The notes: generated by a model not told the origin, from the sequence alone. 64,000 nt of DNA from JADHUC01 sp964623055 (GCA_964623055.1 CAZURK010000047.1:1-64000); one strand, 5' to 3'. Counted from the stretch's first letter, positions 17,680 to 26,928 are shown. Translations and numbers: made by a program.

Positions 17680-18665
17680 CGCACGCCTCCGTCCGGCGCA
17701 TCAGCCGCCAAGTAGGTCCCGCTCGCCGGACGGGGCCTCGGGACATGCGGAGCCCTGTATTGGAGTTGGCGGGTCTCGCCCACCCATGGGGCCCTAACTG
17801 CCCACAGCCGAGTGTCGTCCCCTTCTTCGAGCAATTCCGACGTGGCATGTTGCGATGGCCCAAACAGGACGATGGCCAGCACCAATCCAAGGAACACGAA
17901 GCTGGCCAACGTCAAATAGGCAACTTTGCGCCCCTGCTGAGCGGGTTTGTACAGCGATTCGAAAAGCAGCACAGCCACCAACCAAAGAAACAAGCCGCCG
18001 GATGTCCAAACAACGGGATCCGTCCACGGCATGCCCACGGGTTGTTGAACCAGATTCAGCACGACACCCGCCAACAGTCCGGCAGCCAAAAGGCAGGATG
18101 AAGCCATCAGCGATCGCCGGTTGACACCCTGGAGCCATTCCAAACTGGGCAATCGCAATCCCTGACGAGGCGGCAGCTTGTGTTTCAAACGATAAGATTG
18201 CACCATGTACATGGTACCGGCGACCATGCCAAGCATGACAGCCACAGCGCCCAACAGCAGCGCTACTCCGTGAATCACTCCCCAGACGTAGAGTGCCTGA
18301 TCACGTGGGAATGGGTCAACACGGCTGAACAGGGATGCCACGCCAATCAGAAGCAATACGACGGGCAGCATGAAGATCCCAATGGCGGCCTGCGGCCTTC
18401 GCAGCACCGTGATCAGGTACATTACCGCGACGCCCCAAGCGACCAGCAGCAGCCAATCGAACCAGCTTGAAAGCGGCGGTGGCTGTTCTGGATTCGGGGT
18501 GGCGCGCATCACCACAAAAACGGTATGTGCCAGTAGCCCCGCCGCCGAGAAGCCAAGAGCCACAACGAGCCGGACCGGCGCGCGGAAGAACAGCCTGGAT
18601 ATCTCCAGGACAAGAGCTACGGCATAGCTGGCCGCAAAGCAGAAGATGTGGACGTTTGCAAGCAT
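17676..18665 (-). CDS. CcsA/HemX-like cytochrome c assembly membrane protein
   Basis: This 329-residue protein has eight or so hydrophobic segments and belongs to the CcsA/CcmC/HemX haem-handling family. A WGVIHGVALLLGAVAVMLG segment carries a candidate haem His. In other bacteria, relatives just upstream of hemA either assemble cytochrome c or adjust GluTR levels. Here the gene ends inside the hemA start (ATGA overlap). ATG 18665 was chosen; an in-frame TTG at 18686 would add seven residues, and neither has a clear ribosome site. The last 20 or so codons run through a REP-like sequence (17712-17740), giving an RPASGTYL tail that is probably repeat-derived. Confidence 0.85.
   Translation of the reverse strand: MLANVHIFCFAASYAVALVLEISRLFFRAPVRLVVALGFSAAGLLAHTVFVVMRATPNPEQPPPLSSWFDWLLLVAWGVAVMYLITVLRRPQAAIGIFMLPVVLLLIGVASLFSRVDPFPRDQALYVWGVIHGVALLLGAVAVMLGMVAGTMYMVQSYRLKHKLPPRQGLRLPSLEWLQGVNRRSLMASSCLLAAGLLAGVVLNLVQQPVGMPWTDPVVWTSGGLFLWLVAVLLFESLYKPAQQGRKVAYLTLASFVFLGLVLAIVLFGPSQHATSELLEEGDDTRLWAVRAPWVGETRQLQYRAPHVPRPRPASGTYLAADAPDGGVR
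17712..17740. repeat. Solitary REP-like sequence inside the 3' end of the ccsA-like gene
   Basis: GTAGGTCCCGCTCGCCG here differs at one base of 17 from the arm of the inverted repeat at 21541-21626. The second half of the hairpin is degenerate. It encodes (minus strand) the RPASGTYL residues at the C-terminus of the ccsA-like protein. Confidence 0.65.
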
Positions 18666-18760
18666 AAGGCGGCGTGCGGTAGGCAAAAAAGCTTGGCCAA
18701 TCCGTCTATTATGGCCTCCACTGCCGTTGCTGACCAGCGTGCCAAACGATGCACGGGACA

Positions 18761-18856
18761 GGGCTCAGACGTACAGAATTCAGTTTTTCCGGCGACGGGC
18801 CTCACCATTTGGAAAACTCACTGCCCGCAAAAACTGAATTCTGTACGTCTGAGCCC
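18761..18856. repeat. Perfect 28-bp inverted repeat with 40-bp centre (MITE-like)
   Basis: Arms 18761-18788 and 18829-18856 are exact reverse complements, beginning GGGCTCAGACGTACAG. The 40-base centre is partly symmetric too. It lies between two genes on the same strand, 12 bp from the end of the next gene. No transposase is nearby. Confidence 0.88.
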
Positions 18857-18868
18857 ATCGCCTGAACG

Positions 18869-19843
18869 CTACCGGGGCGGCGCGTAGCCTCGGTAATGCG
18901 GGCGATAGCCCGTCACCGGATAGCCGGGGGCGAGGCGGGTGGGCGGTGGGGGTTGGCCGGGAGGCGGGTACGAGTCTCGCTTTGGCACGGGCGGCTCTGC
19001 CAGATTCACTCGCGGATATCCCTCGTACGTTGGCATCACCCACAGTTGAGCCGGATTGCCGGTTGGTTGATTGATGACGTAGCTTTCCACGTCGATCAGC
19101 AACGGCTGGGCCGGTGGGGGCAGTTGTATTTGGATGCGATGTGGCAATGTAACGCCCGGCACGCGATAGTGTCTGTGGTTGGAGGCAATCACAGAACCGA
19201 TCAATTGCGATCGGGCGTCGAACAAATGCTGTTCGAGTATCCAGCCGTAGTTTGCGTGGACAATCGTAATCTTCAATAAATCTCCATCAGGAGACGGGAT
19301 GCGCGAACGAATCACCAATTGCTCCGGACCGCGGGCATACGGCCCTTCGTGAACGTGAGTAGGATCCAAATACGCCAGGCCGAACGCATCGATCAGCCAA
19401 GTCGGTTCGATCGGCATAAGTTGGCGAGCGGCGTTTCTACGATATTGATCATGACGGGCGTAGTAGAACGCCCGTTGTATGTTCGAAGCGATCTGGGGTA
19501 CGTCGACGAGCGCCCAGAATACTTCGTGATTGCTGCCCAGATCCAGGACTTGTGCAAGACCGAAGAAATGGGCCTTCAGGCGGAAGTTGCGCGGCCGCTC
19601 CATGGCAATCTTGGCTCCTAGCGGCGGCATCCCCTGCGTCGACAATTTCGCGTTGTCGGTCTGCAGACTCTGAATCGCCTGGCTGTTGGTATTGACGACG
19701 CGGATTACGTCCTCGAGCGCCGGGGGACCCCGGAAAGCTATCGGCGCCGGCTGAGTCCACTGGTTGTCCCGTGGACATCTCGCCCCGCCAGCCACAAACA
19801 GCAGCAATGCGATCAAGAGGTAGGCTGGAGCGCGTCGTTTCAA
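18869..19843 (-). CDS. Exported protein of unknown function, Pro-rich C-terminus
   Basis: I do not recognise a named family. The likely start is TTG at 19843, with AAGGA eight bases upstream. This gives 324 residues beginning LKRRAPAYLLIALLLFVAGG, a signal peptide whose Cys is in GARC, an imperfect lipobox. The middle (about 40-280) is beta-rich and resembles LolA-like outer-membrane lipoprotein carriers in its string of short strands. The last 50 residues are Pro/Tyr-rich (PPPGQPPPPTRL). A frame open to 19999 overlaps the upstream gene and was not used. It is probably co-transcribed with the gene 37 bp upstream. Confidence 0.7.
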   Translation of the reverse strand: MKRRAPAYLLIALLLFVAGGARCPRDNQWTQPAPIAFRGPPALEDVIRVVNTNSQAIQSLQTDNAKLSTQGMPPLGAKIAMERPRNFRLKAHFFGLAQVLDLGSNHEVFWALVDVPQIASNIQRAFYYARHDQYRRNAARQLMPIEPTWLIDAFGLAYLDPTHVHEGPYARGPEQLVIRSRIPSPDGDLLKITIVHANYGWILEQHLFDARSQLIGSVIASNHRHYRVPGVTLPHRIQIQLPPPAQPLLIDVESYVINQPTGNPAQLWVMPTYEGYPRVNLAEPPVPKRDSYPPPGQPPPPTRLAPGYPVTGYRPHYRGYAPPR

Positions 19844-19880
19844 GTTAGCATCCTTGCCAAGTTGTGCGTTGTGGCCGGTC

Positions 19881-20369
19881 TCAGTCTGCGTCGGCGAAGA
19901 GCAGTTGAGCCAGTTCTTCCTGTATTTCGTTCGATCGCTCGTCGCCCGGTGACGCGACCGGCACGCGGTACTCGGTCTCATTACGCCCGCAGAAGACAAT
20001 CAGCAGTTCGCGGCCTGATTCGTTGGTTTCTGACTCCTCCAACCGAAGGATCCGCCTGCGGATCATCAGCAACGTCAGGATGTACCTGACGTCCTCCTTT
20101 TCGGCTTCACCCTCCAATTGCTGGAAATAGTGCAGCATCACATCATTCGGCGCCCAATTGACTTTTTTGGCGTTGGGCTCGGCCATTTGCGATTTCCAGC
20201 AACCGATGGCGTCGTCCGGCGGTCCGTCCCAGGCTTCTTCGCAGTAGTCGCGTCGCACTACCTCCGAGCCTTCGGCGAGCAGGACCGAATGGAAAGTCTC
20301 ACCCGGCTGGAACTCGTGATCCGTTTTCGCGCATCGCCGCGTGCAACGTTGGACTTCGAAATCGAGCAT
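19881..20369 (-). CDS. Conserved-type hypothetical protein with Cys pairs
   Basis: This 162-residue cytoplasmic protein has an N-terminal CTRRC plus a later RDYCEEAW that could form a small metal site. A helical acidic C-terminus follows. There is no signal peptide. Codon use and a clean ATG start (MLDFEVQRCTRRC) indicate a real gene. I know of no assigned function. It probably heads a two-gene unit with the exported protein downstream and is divergent from ispH. Confidence 0.7.
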   Translation of the reverse strand: MLDFEVQRCTRRCAKTDHEFQPGETFHSVLLAEGSEVVRRDYCEEAWDGPPDDAIGCWKSQMAEPNAKKVNWAPNDVMLHYFQQLEGEAEKEDVRYILTLLMIRRRILRLEESETNESGRELLIVFCGRNETEYRVPVASPGDERSNEIQEELAQLLFADAD

Positions 20370-20615
20370 GTTTCAGGTTCGAGCGAGTCGCTAAGCGACT
20401 GGACGAAGCGGACTGCTAGACGTCGTGTTGATGCCGTGCCGGTACCGATCACTTTGCTGCCGGCACCTTCCGAGAAAAGATGGGGGATACTACGCGAAAG
20501 GTCACCTCGACTCAATACTTGTCGCCGCATCGCTGCTAGCGTCGCATGTGCCAAGCGTGTCTATTTGTGCAATAATGATCCCCGAGAATCCTCCCCATCG
20601 AAGTGGAACGTGGCA

Positions 20616-21542
20616 ATGAGAGTAATTCTTGCGGCGCCTCGCGGTTTCTGCGCAGGCGTGAACATGGCCATTCAGAGCCTGGAATTGGCGATCAGGACTC
20701 TTGGGGCGCCCGTGTACGTGTATCACGAAATTGTCCACAACAAATTTGTCGTCGAGTCTTTTCGCGACAAAGGGGCTGTTTTCGTAGACGATTTGGGCGA
20801 TGTGCCCGAGGGGTCGAACCTACTGTTTTCCGCCCACGGCGTCTCGCCCGAAGTGCGGCAGATTGCGCGCGAACGTCAGTTGAATGCCATCGACGCCACT
20901 TGTCCGCTGGTCACCAAGGTCCATCTGGAGGCCATCCGCTTCGCCCAAGAAGGACACACGATCCTGTTGATCGGCCACAAAGGCCACGACGAGGTTACCG
21001 GCACGATGGGTGAAGCCCTCGAATCCATCCTCCTGGTCCAGTCCGTCGCAGACGCCGATGCCGTTGAACTGCCGTCCGAGGCGAAGGTCGCGTATTTGAC
21101 GCAGACGACACTCTCGGTGGACGACGCCAATCGAATCATCGAAAGACTAAAGGAGCGGTTCCCCCAACTCGTCGGTCCTCGCAAAGAAGATATCTGTTAT
21201 GCGACGCAAAACCGGCAGGAAGCTGTGCGTTGTCTTTCGGGCGAGGCGGATTTGGCTCTTGTGCTGGGCAGCCAGAACAGTTCAAACAGCCAGCGCCTGC
21301 GCGAAATGGCGACCGAGCAGAATGTCGAAGCTCACTTGATCGACGGGGCTTCCGATATCGAACCCCACTGGTTTGACGCCGTGGAAACCGTCCTGGTCAC
21401 CGCCGGCGCCAGCGCGCCGGAGTCCGTCGTCGACGAGTGCATCAGCTACCTGAAAGACCGATTCGGTGCGACGGTCGAGTTACGGACCATTCGCGAGGAG
21501 AGTGTCCGTTTCCCGTTGCCCAAACCGTTGCGCAACGGGTAA
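20616..21542 (+). CDS. ispH: 4-hydroxy-3-methylbut-2-enyl diphosphate reductase
   Basis: This 308-residue IspH (LytB) carries out the last step of the MEP pathway, reducing HMBPP to IPP and DMAPP with a [4Fe-4S] cluster. The three cluster cysteines are Cys12 (RGFCAGV), Cys96 (DATCPLV) and Cys194 (EDICYAT). The His/Glu motifs VYHEIVHNK and IGHKGHDEV are also present. A frame is open back to 20118, but the family always starts at MRVILA-like sequence, so ATG 20616 is used. The stop codon overlaps the left arm of an inverted repeat. Confidence 0.97.
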   Translation: MRVILAAPRGFCAGVNMAIQSLELAIRTLGAPVYVYHEIVHNKFVVESFRDKGAVFVDDLGDVPEGSNLLFSAHGVSPEVRQIARERQLNAIDATCPLVTKVHLEAIRFAQEGHTILLIGHKGHDEVTGTMGEALESILLVQSVADADAVELPSEAKVAYLTQTTLSVDDANRIIERLKERFPQLVGPRKEDICYATQNRQEAVRCLSGEADLALVLGSQNSSNSQRLREMATEQNVEAHLIDGASDIEPHWFDAVETVLVTAGASAPESVVDECISYLKDRFGATVELRTIREESVRFPLPKPLRNG

Positions 21543-21626
21543 GGTAGGTCCCGCTTGCCGAGCGGGACCTGTCGGCGTGACAGATCTCGGAATTCAACGT
21601 CCCTCTCGGCAAGCGGGACCTACCTT
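21541..21626. repeat. REPIN-like element at the ispH stop codon
   Basis: Arms 21541-21562 and 21605-21626 are exact reverse complements (22 bp). From 21544 the left unit is GTAG plus the hairpin GTCCCGCT/AGCGGGAC. The right unit is inverted and ends in CTAC. The first two bases belong to the ispH TAA. It may act as an RNA end or stabiliser for ispH. Confidence 0.9.
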
Positions 21627-21861
21627 TCGCCGCCTTGGCGACTTTCTCTGCGGCCTGCGGAGGCGTCGGCACGACCTGGATCTTGTTCTGCCCACAATTT
21701 CTGGATTTTCCGGCCATCGCTGGATTTGACATGTCCGGCTTCCGGACGGAAATACGATTACCTAGATGGAGGAACGCTGAGCGGCCTCTATGCCTGACCG
21801 ATAAGGGAACAGACAAAACAGCCACAAAGGTCACGTTTTGGCTATCATGGGGGGCAGAGAG

Positions 21862-22335
21862 ATGAGTGCTCCATCTAGGGAAAATAGGCGTTTTACGTGC
21901 CGCTGTCCCGCTTGTGGTGAGAAGCTGGCTCCTTATTTGATGTTGCCCAACCTTGCCATGCCCTGCCCGGACTGTGGATATTTTTTGTGGTGTCGCAGCA
22001 GGGTGGTCGACGATGTTGTCATTCTGGATGTCCTCCGGGACAGATCGCCGGAGCAAGCGGACATCCACCGTCTGGCCGACTCGCTCGTCGACTCAAAGGT
22101 TGTTCCCCGCGTCGTCGTTGATCTGTCCGACCTGGATTGCATCAGCAGCCTGCTGATGGCCAAGCTGATCGTCCTGAACCGGCGCATACATCACGCGGAA
22201 GGCACACTTGTGTTGTGTGGGATGAGCCCGTTCGTGCGCGAGACGTTTATCTCGACCAAGCTGGATACGCTGTTCGAGATAGCCGACGACGAGGAGACGG
22301 CGTTGGCCAATCTGTTGTCGGGCAATGCGGCTTAG
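21862..22335 (+). CDS. STAS-domain protein with N-terminal zinc ribbon
   Basis: This 157-residue protein has two CxxC-like pairs (CPACGEKL and CPDCGYFL) forming a zinc ribbon in the first 45 residues. A STAS domain of the anti-sigma-factor-antagonist type follows, with VVVDLSDLDCISSLLMAKL holding the candidate phospho-Ser region. Such domains usually answer a serine kinase/phosphatase pair, but none is adjacent. The start could also be ATG 21847; 21862 has GAGAG just before it. Its TAG overlaps the stop of the converging HzsA-like gene by three bases. Confidence 0.82.
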   Translation: MSAPSRENRRFTCRCPACGEKLAPYLMLPNLAMPCPDCGYFLWCRSRVVDDVVILDVLRDRSPEQADIHRLADSLVDSKVVPRVVVDLSDLDCISSLLMAKLIVLNRRIHHAEGTLVLCGMSPFVRETFISTKLDTLFEIADDEETALANLLSGNAA

Positions 22336-25300
22336 TCCACCGGCCCTGGGCGAACGATCGTAGGAGCGTTTTCGATTTTTGGGCGAATGGCCAGCCAGTC
22401 GACGCCTTGGAACACCGGGTCGGGTATCGCGCGGACTTCGTCGTCGCCCCGGTAGGGACACATGGCGTCCACCCATGCGATCAGCCTGCGGAGACTGATC
22501 GGGTCGACCTTCACGTCGTTATGCTTGCCGCTGGACGCGATTTCGATCAGTTTGCTTCTGTACGACAGGGCCTTCATGGGTGCAGGCGTCTGATAGGCCA
22601 CCGGGTCGCGTTGGTCGTAGGCTTCCACCATCAGCATGTTGGCGATGCCCCAGGCGGGCGGCGGGTCTTCGGGTTTCTCGTAGGGTCGGCCCCAGGTCGG
22701 CCTGCCGATCAGCGTGGCGTACGTCTCGTCGAACGACAGAAATCCCGGACGCGGCGTCATATCGAACGTCTTGCGTCCCTTGCCGTCGCCTTGATGGCAT
22801 TTTCCGCAGTACTCGTTCAGTACCGGCTGGACGTAGCGAGAATAACTGACGGTGCGGTCGTCCCACGGCGGCGGAGTGATCTCGCGCGGCGGTTTGGCCA
22901 TGGCCATGGATTTGCCTACGTATTCGGGCGCCGTGCTGTGAAGTTCGTGACAGCCCAAACAGCCACGACTCTCTCCGGGCATGACGCCTGTGAAGCTGCG
23001 CATCGTCTGCAGAGCGCGGTAATTCTCGTCGAGCAACTGGAAGTGCAGCGCCTTGCCCGTCGGCGCGCTGAACGCCACGGATCCGTCCTCCTCGATCGGT
23101 ACGGTTCCGATGACACGTTTGACACCTTCGGATTGCACCAGCGATACCACGGGCCCGGTCGAGATGTATGGCCGTTTGTGCCAGTAGGTGTAGGTCTTCG
23201 GCTCGATGTTCAGAACGCGCAGGTACTTTGCCTTGTCCTTCAATTGGTCGGGAGCCCCGAAGTACACGTTGTTGCTGTAAATGACACCTCCCTGTGGATC
23301 GAGCCGATTGTCGCGTTCCGGCCATATGACCCGATCGGCGATCACCGGCGGCTTTCTGCGCGGCCGCAGCGGAATGGCATGAAGGACGTTGTGGGTGCCC
23401 TCATAGACGAGTTCCCGGTTGCCGTCCACATCCATTAGGTACAACACGAACTTGCCAGCTCGATTGGCCGACACGAGAAAATCCTGCTCGTTCAACGGAT
23501 ACGGCGAGTAGTAGGCGGAGTAGTGGCCGCTGGGGTGATAATTCGGCGATTCGACCGGGTCAACCGGTCCGTCGCCCGACTCGGGCCAGCCGACATCCGC
23601 GGTGACTTTTGTCAGGCCGTCTGGGAAATTGAATCCTTTGTCCGGGTCGATGATACCAACCGAACCGCTAAACCAGTTGTGATGGGCGCTGCCGGTGAAC
23701 ATGACTCGCCGGCTATCAGGAATACTCCTGGCATCCTTCAACAAGTCGGGCCAGACGCTCTGATTGCCCCAGAACGTGTTGACCTGCGTGCCATCGGGAT
23801 TGACCGTCCAAATCCCTTGGGCGCGCCAGAGCGGCTTATCGGTATACTCCCACCGCGTGTAGATGATCCGACCGTCGTTCATCACCGACGGCAGGTAATC
23901 CGGTTCATTGTTGCGCGATATCAAGTAGATGTTTTCTCCATCATGGTCGCAGCGCGCGAGCACGTAAGCGTTCGTGGGCGGCATGCAGCGCACGTAGGTG
24001 TGACCACGCGTGGTCGAGAAGACGATATGACCGTCCGGCAGGTAGATCGGGTCCATGTCGTCAAACTGGCCGTCGGTCAATTGCACGAGCCCAGTGCCGT
24101 CGACGTTGATTTCGTACAGGTGGAACGACTTCTCGTTGTGCGGCTTGAAGCAGAAGACGACCTTCTTGCCATCGTACGACAGATCGGGCCGCCAGAACGA
24201 ACCGTGTAGCGGCAACTGGGGCATCAGCTTCGTGAGGCTGCCCTCAGGCGATAGACCATCCAGGACCATCAAACGTCCGCCCGGCACGGCCATATACCCC
24301 AATCGGTGACGCGTTTCGTGCTGCCACTCTCGGCCTTGTGGGAAGGGCATGTCTACGTACAGGACCTGGTCGAAATCAACGACGGGATTCTTGAACATGA
24401 TCGACCGCTTGACTCGCCTGACCGCGAAATACAGTTCCTGTTCGGGTTCGACTAGCGACTCGGCCTGCTTGGCAAGTTCATCCAGCTTGGCGAGTTGGTC
24501 GGAAAGATCGACCCGTCCGTGGGAACTGCCCAGAATCCTGTCCGCCAACTCGCGAGCCCACATGATTTCATTGTTGATTCTCTCGGGCGATGGGTTGCGA
24601 TCGGCTTGGTGCAGCCAGTCTCGCTGAAGCACGTCCTTCGCCTCAAGCGATGTCAGATTGCAGGTCTCCGGCGTTTCCGGTGTGACGTAGGGGGCTACCG
24701 GCTCGGATGTGGATGGCCGGAACTGAACTCGCCGACCGGCCTGGAGCATAATCTCGATCCACCGAGGCGAGAATCGCGCATCGTCGCCCAAGGCAACGAG
24801 ATTCTCGTAGCCTTGCCGGATGGCTTTGGCCTCGTCCCACGATCGCAATTCGTCGGCCGTACACTTGGCGATTTGACATTCGGTCAGCGGTTTGTATTCG
24901 AGCGCCAGTTCGACCAACCGCCTTGCCTCGCGTACATTGACATCGTTATCCAGCGAGTTCAAATAGCCGATGGGGCCCATCTCCGTCCAAGCGACGAAGC
25001 TCTCGTAGTTTTCTGGGAAACTGGACTTCAACCGGGTTAGCAGCGCGCCGGCCAACTCGGGATCGAGTTGGAGACCGCCTTCGACCAGGTTCTTCCGCGT
25101 GCCCGCCATTGTCTCTGCGAAAGAAGGCCCCGCCGCGTAGAACGTATTCACGCGATCCTCAAACTCGCGGGCCAACTTCTCCACGGCGGCGACACCTCCT
25201 TGATAAAGCGCAGCGACTTCTTCGGCGCTCAGAGCGTCCCTGTAGATTCGAAGGTCGTCAATCGCTCCCTGGAAGTGCTCGCCGCTGCCGCTGCTGGAAC

Positions 25301-26627
25301 CGATGAAGGCCGGGGCTTCGGCGCCGGTAACTATCTTCCCTGGACGTTCGAGCGCCCCGATTTCCTTTCCGTCCAGATACACGCGAAGGGCCTGGCCGTC
25401 GAACGTTCCAGCACAGTGGTGCCAAGCGCCGTCGAGGACCTGCGCCGGATTGAGTTCCGCGTCGCACTCCTCATAGCCATTCACGTTCAATCCCATCGAG
25501 AGGATCGAACCGTTCTCCTGGAACGCGAACAGCAGACGTTCGCCGCATTCTTGCCGGAAGATCTCGCGGAAACCCTTCAGATCCGAGGGCTTCGCCCACG
25601 CGGAAAACGTGATCGTCGAGACTTCGCTGAGACCAGGACCGATGTCCGCCGACAGGGCGTGCTGGCCCGAAAGCCGAATCGCTGTGCCGTGAACGCCTCG
25701 CGCCCTAGGAATGTTGTGATCCGCCCGGACATTCGCTGCTGGATCGCCCGCCACGTCGCAAGCGGTCGGCACGCTGCCACGTTCGTTGAAGGTCCAATGG
25801 GCCAAGAGCGGCTTGTCGATCTTCGGTTCGTCGGCTTCCACCGGCTCGGCCAAGCTGGCGAGAGCCCGGATGCCGTTCTGGTAGAGTTTCGCGACTTCTT
25901 CGGCCGTCAGCACATCCTGATAGATTCTCAGGTCGTCCATCACACCATGGAAGTTCTCGCCACCGTTCGACGAGCCGATGCATCCTGGTGCCGTGCCGCC
26001 GGCGGTAATCACGCCGGGCCGTTCCAGCGAGCCCACCTCGCGCCCGTCCAGATAAACCCGCATGAACTGACCGTCGAACGTGGCGGCACAATGATGCCAG
26101 CCGCCGTCCAGCACGTGTTCCGGGTCGATCTTGGCATCGCACTCGACGTAGCCGCCGATGTTCAGCCCCAATGAGAGGATCGTGCCGTCGTGTTGGAACG
26201 AGAACAACACACGGTTGTCGCCGTCTTCTTTACGGAAGATCTCGCGGTACACCTCCAAGTCGGTCGGCATGGTCCATGCCGAAAGCGATATCTTCTGCAG
26301 CCCTTGGAAATCTGGCTTACCGGGAACGCGTAGCTTGTGCCGGTCGGAGAATCTTAACGCACCGCCGAAAGGACCTTGTGTGCGATCAAATCCCGGCACG
26401 TGCGCGTTGTCCGGCGATGCGTGGTGGCCATTCTCGCTGGAATCAAGGCAAGCTGTGCCGAACTGTTCCTCAAAGCTCCAGTAGGCAATCAACGGTTTGT
26501 CGATATCGAGCGGATCCACGGCGCCTTTTCGCCCGTCTGTCGCAGCATCATCAGCAAACACGCCGGACGCGCACACGGCCAAGGGGGCGACGAGCAGCGA
26601 CATGAATCCAGCTCGCAAGTACCGCAT
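22332..26627 (-). CDS. HzsA-related multidomain cytochrome c protein with two LamG domains
   Basis: This 1431-residue exported protein has, in order, a signal peptide ending VFA, two LamG/concanavalin-like domains (about residues 40-250 and 265-475), a helical region, and a TolB/PD40-type propeller (about 720-1130). Next comes the region related to the middle domain of hydrazine synthase alpha, with two c-type haem sites: CLGCH (1223-1227) and CGKCH (1274-1278). Non-anammox planctomycetes carry many such proteins, so hydrazine chemistry should not be inferred. A redox or glycan-binding surface role is likelier. ATG 26627 has AAGGA close upstream. The two LamG domains are clear duplicates of each other. 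Confidence 0.88.
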   Translation of the reverse strand: MRYLRAGFMSLLVAPLAVCASGVFADDAATDGRKGAVDPLDIDKPLIAYWSFEEQFGTACLDSSENGHHASPDNAHVPGFDRTQGPFGGALRFSDRHKLRVPGKPDFQGLQKISLSAWTMPTDLEVYREIFRKEDGDNRVLFSFQHDGTILSLGLNIGGYVECDAKIDPEHVLDGGWHHCAATFDGQFMRVYLDGREVGSLERPGVITAGGTAPGCIGSSNGGENFHGVMDDLRIYQDVLTAEEVAKLYQNGIRALASLAEPVEADEPKIDKPLLAHWTFNERGSVPTACDVAGDPAANVRADHNIPRARGVHGTAIRLSGQHALSADIGPGLSEVSTITFSAWAKPSDLKGFREIFRQECGERLLFAFQENGSILSMGLNVNGYEECDAELNPAQVLDGAWHHCAGTFDGQALRVYLDGKEIGALERPGKIVTGAEAPAFIGSSSGSGEHFQGAIDDLRIYRDALSAEEVAALYQGGVAAVEKLAREFEDRVNTFYAAGPSFAETMAGTRKNLVEGGLQLDPELAGALLTRLKSSFPENYESFVAWTEMGPIGYLNSLDNDVNVREARRLVELALEYKPLTECQIAKCTADELRSWDEAKAIRQGYENLVALGDDARFSPRWIEIMLQAGRRVQFRPSTSEPVAPYVTPETPETCNLTSLEAKDVLQRDWLHQADRNPSPERINNEIMWARELADRILGSSHGRVDLSDQLAKLDELAKQAESLVEPEQELYFAVRRVKRSIMFKNPVVDFDQVLYVDMPFPQGREWQHETRHRLGYMAVPGGRLMVLDGLSPEGSLTKLMPQLPLHGSFWRPDLSYDGKKVVFCFKPHNEKSFHLYEINVDGTGLVQLTDGQFDDMDPIYLPDGHIVFSTTRGHTYVRCMPPTNAYVLARCDHDGENIYLISRNNEPDYLPSVMNDGRIIYTRWEYTDKPLWRAQGIWTVNPDGTQVNTFWGNQSVWPDLLKDARSIPDSRRVMFTGSAHHNWFSGSVGIIDPDKGFNFPDGLTKVTADVGWPESGDGPVDPVESPNYHPSGHYSAYYSPYPLNEQDFLVSANRAGKFVLYLMDVDGNRELVYEGTHNVLHAIPLRPRRKPPVIADRVIWPERDNRLDPQGGVIYSNNVYFGAPDQLKDKAKYLRVLNIEPKTYTYWHKRPYISTGPVVSLVQSEGVKRVIGTVPIEEDGSVAFSAPTGKALHFQLLDENYRALQTMRSFTGVMPGESRGCLGCHELHSTAPEYVGKSMAMAKPPREITPPPWDDRTVSYSRYVQPVLNEYCGKCHQGDGKGRKTFDMTPRPGFLSFDETYATLIGRPTWGRPYEKPEDPPPAWGIANMLMVEAYDQRDPVAYQTPAPMKALSYRSKLIEIASSGKHNDVKVDPISLRRLIAWVDAMCPYRGDDEVRAIPDPVFQGVDWLAIRPKIENAPTIVRPGPVD

Positions 26628-26928
26628 AGTTCCTTCCTTCCCTTCTTGATCACTGCGGATGGCGGACACGTTCGTGCAACTTCCTATTGTCCACAGACGC
26701 GCCGGTGCTCGCAAGCACGATTCGGACCCGAGCCGCAGTCGCCATTTCCTGTGCCGTTGACAGAGATTGGGGCCACATGTTCATTTGGCCAGATTCCTGC
26801 TTCTATCGCATCGTGACGCTGGTAGAATGGGCGTTGCTCGAACCGCGGATCTTGGGGACGAATCAGTTTCTGAAGTGGTTTGCGGTGGCCGTGTCTGGCG
26901 TCCGCAACATAAGACAGGAGCGAGTGTC

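Noticed and set aside
22137..26174. Several long plus-strand frames opposite the HzsA-like gene
   Set aside because: They are antisense to LamG, propeller and haem motifs; composition is that of a shadow frame.
22332..26627. Evidence of anammox metabolism from HzsA similarity
   Set aside because: HzsA-like domains are widespread in non-anammox planctomycetes, and no other anammox gene is present.
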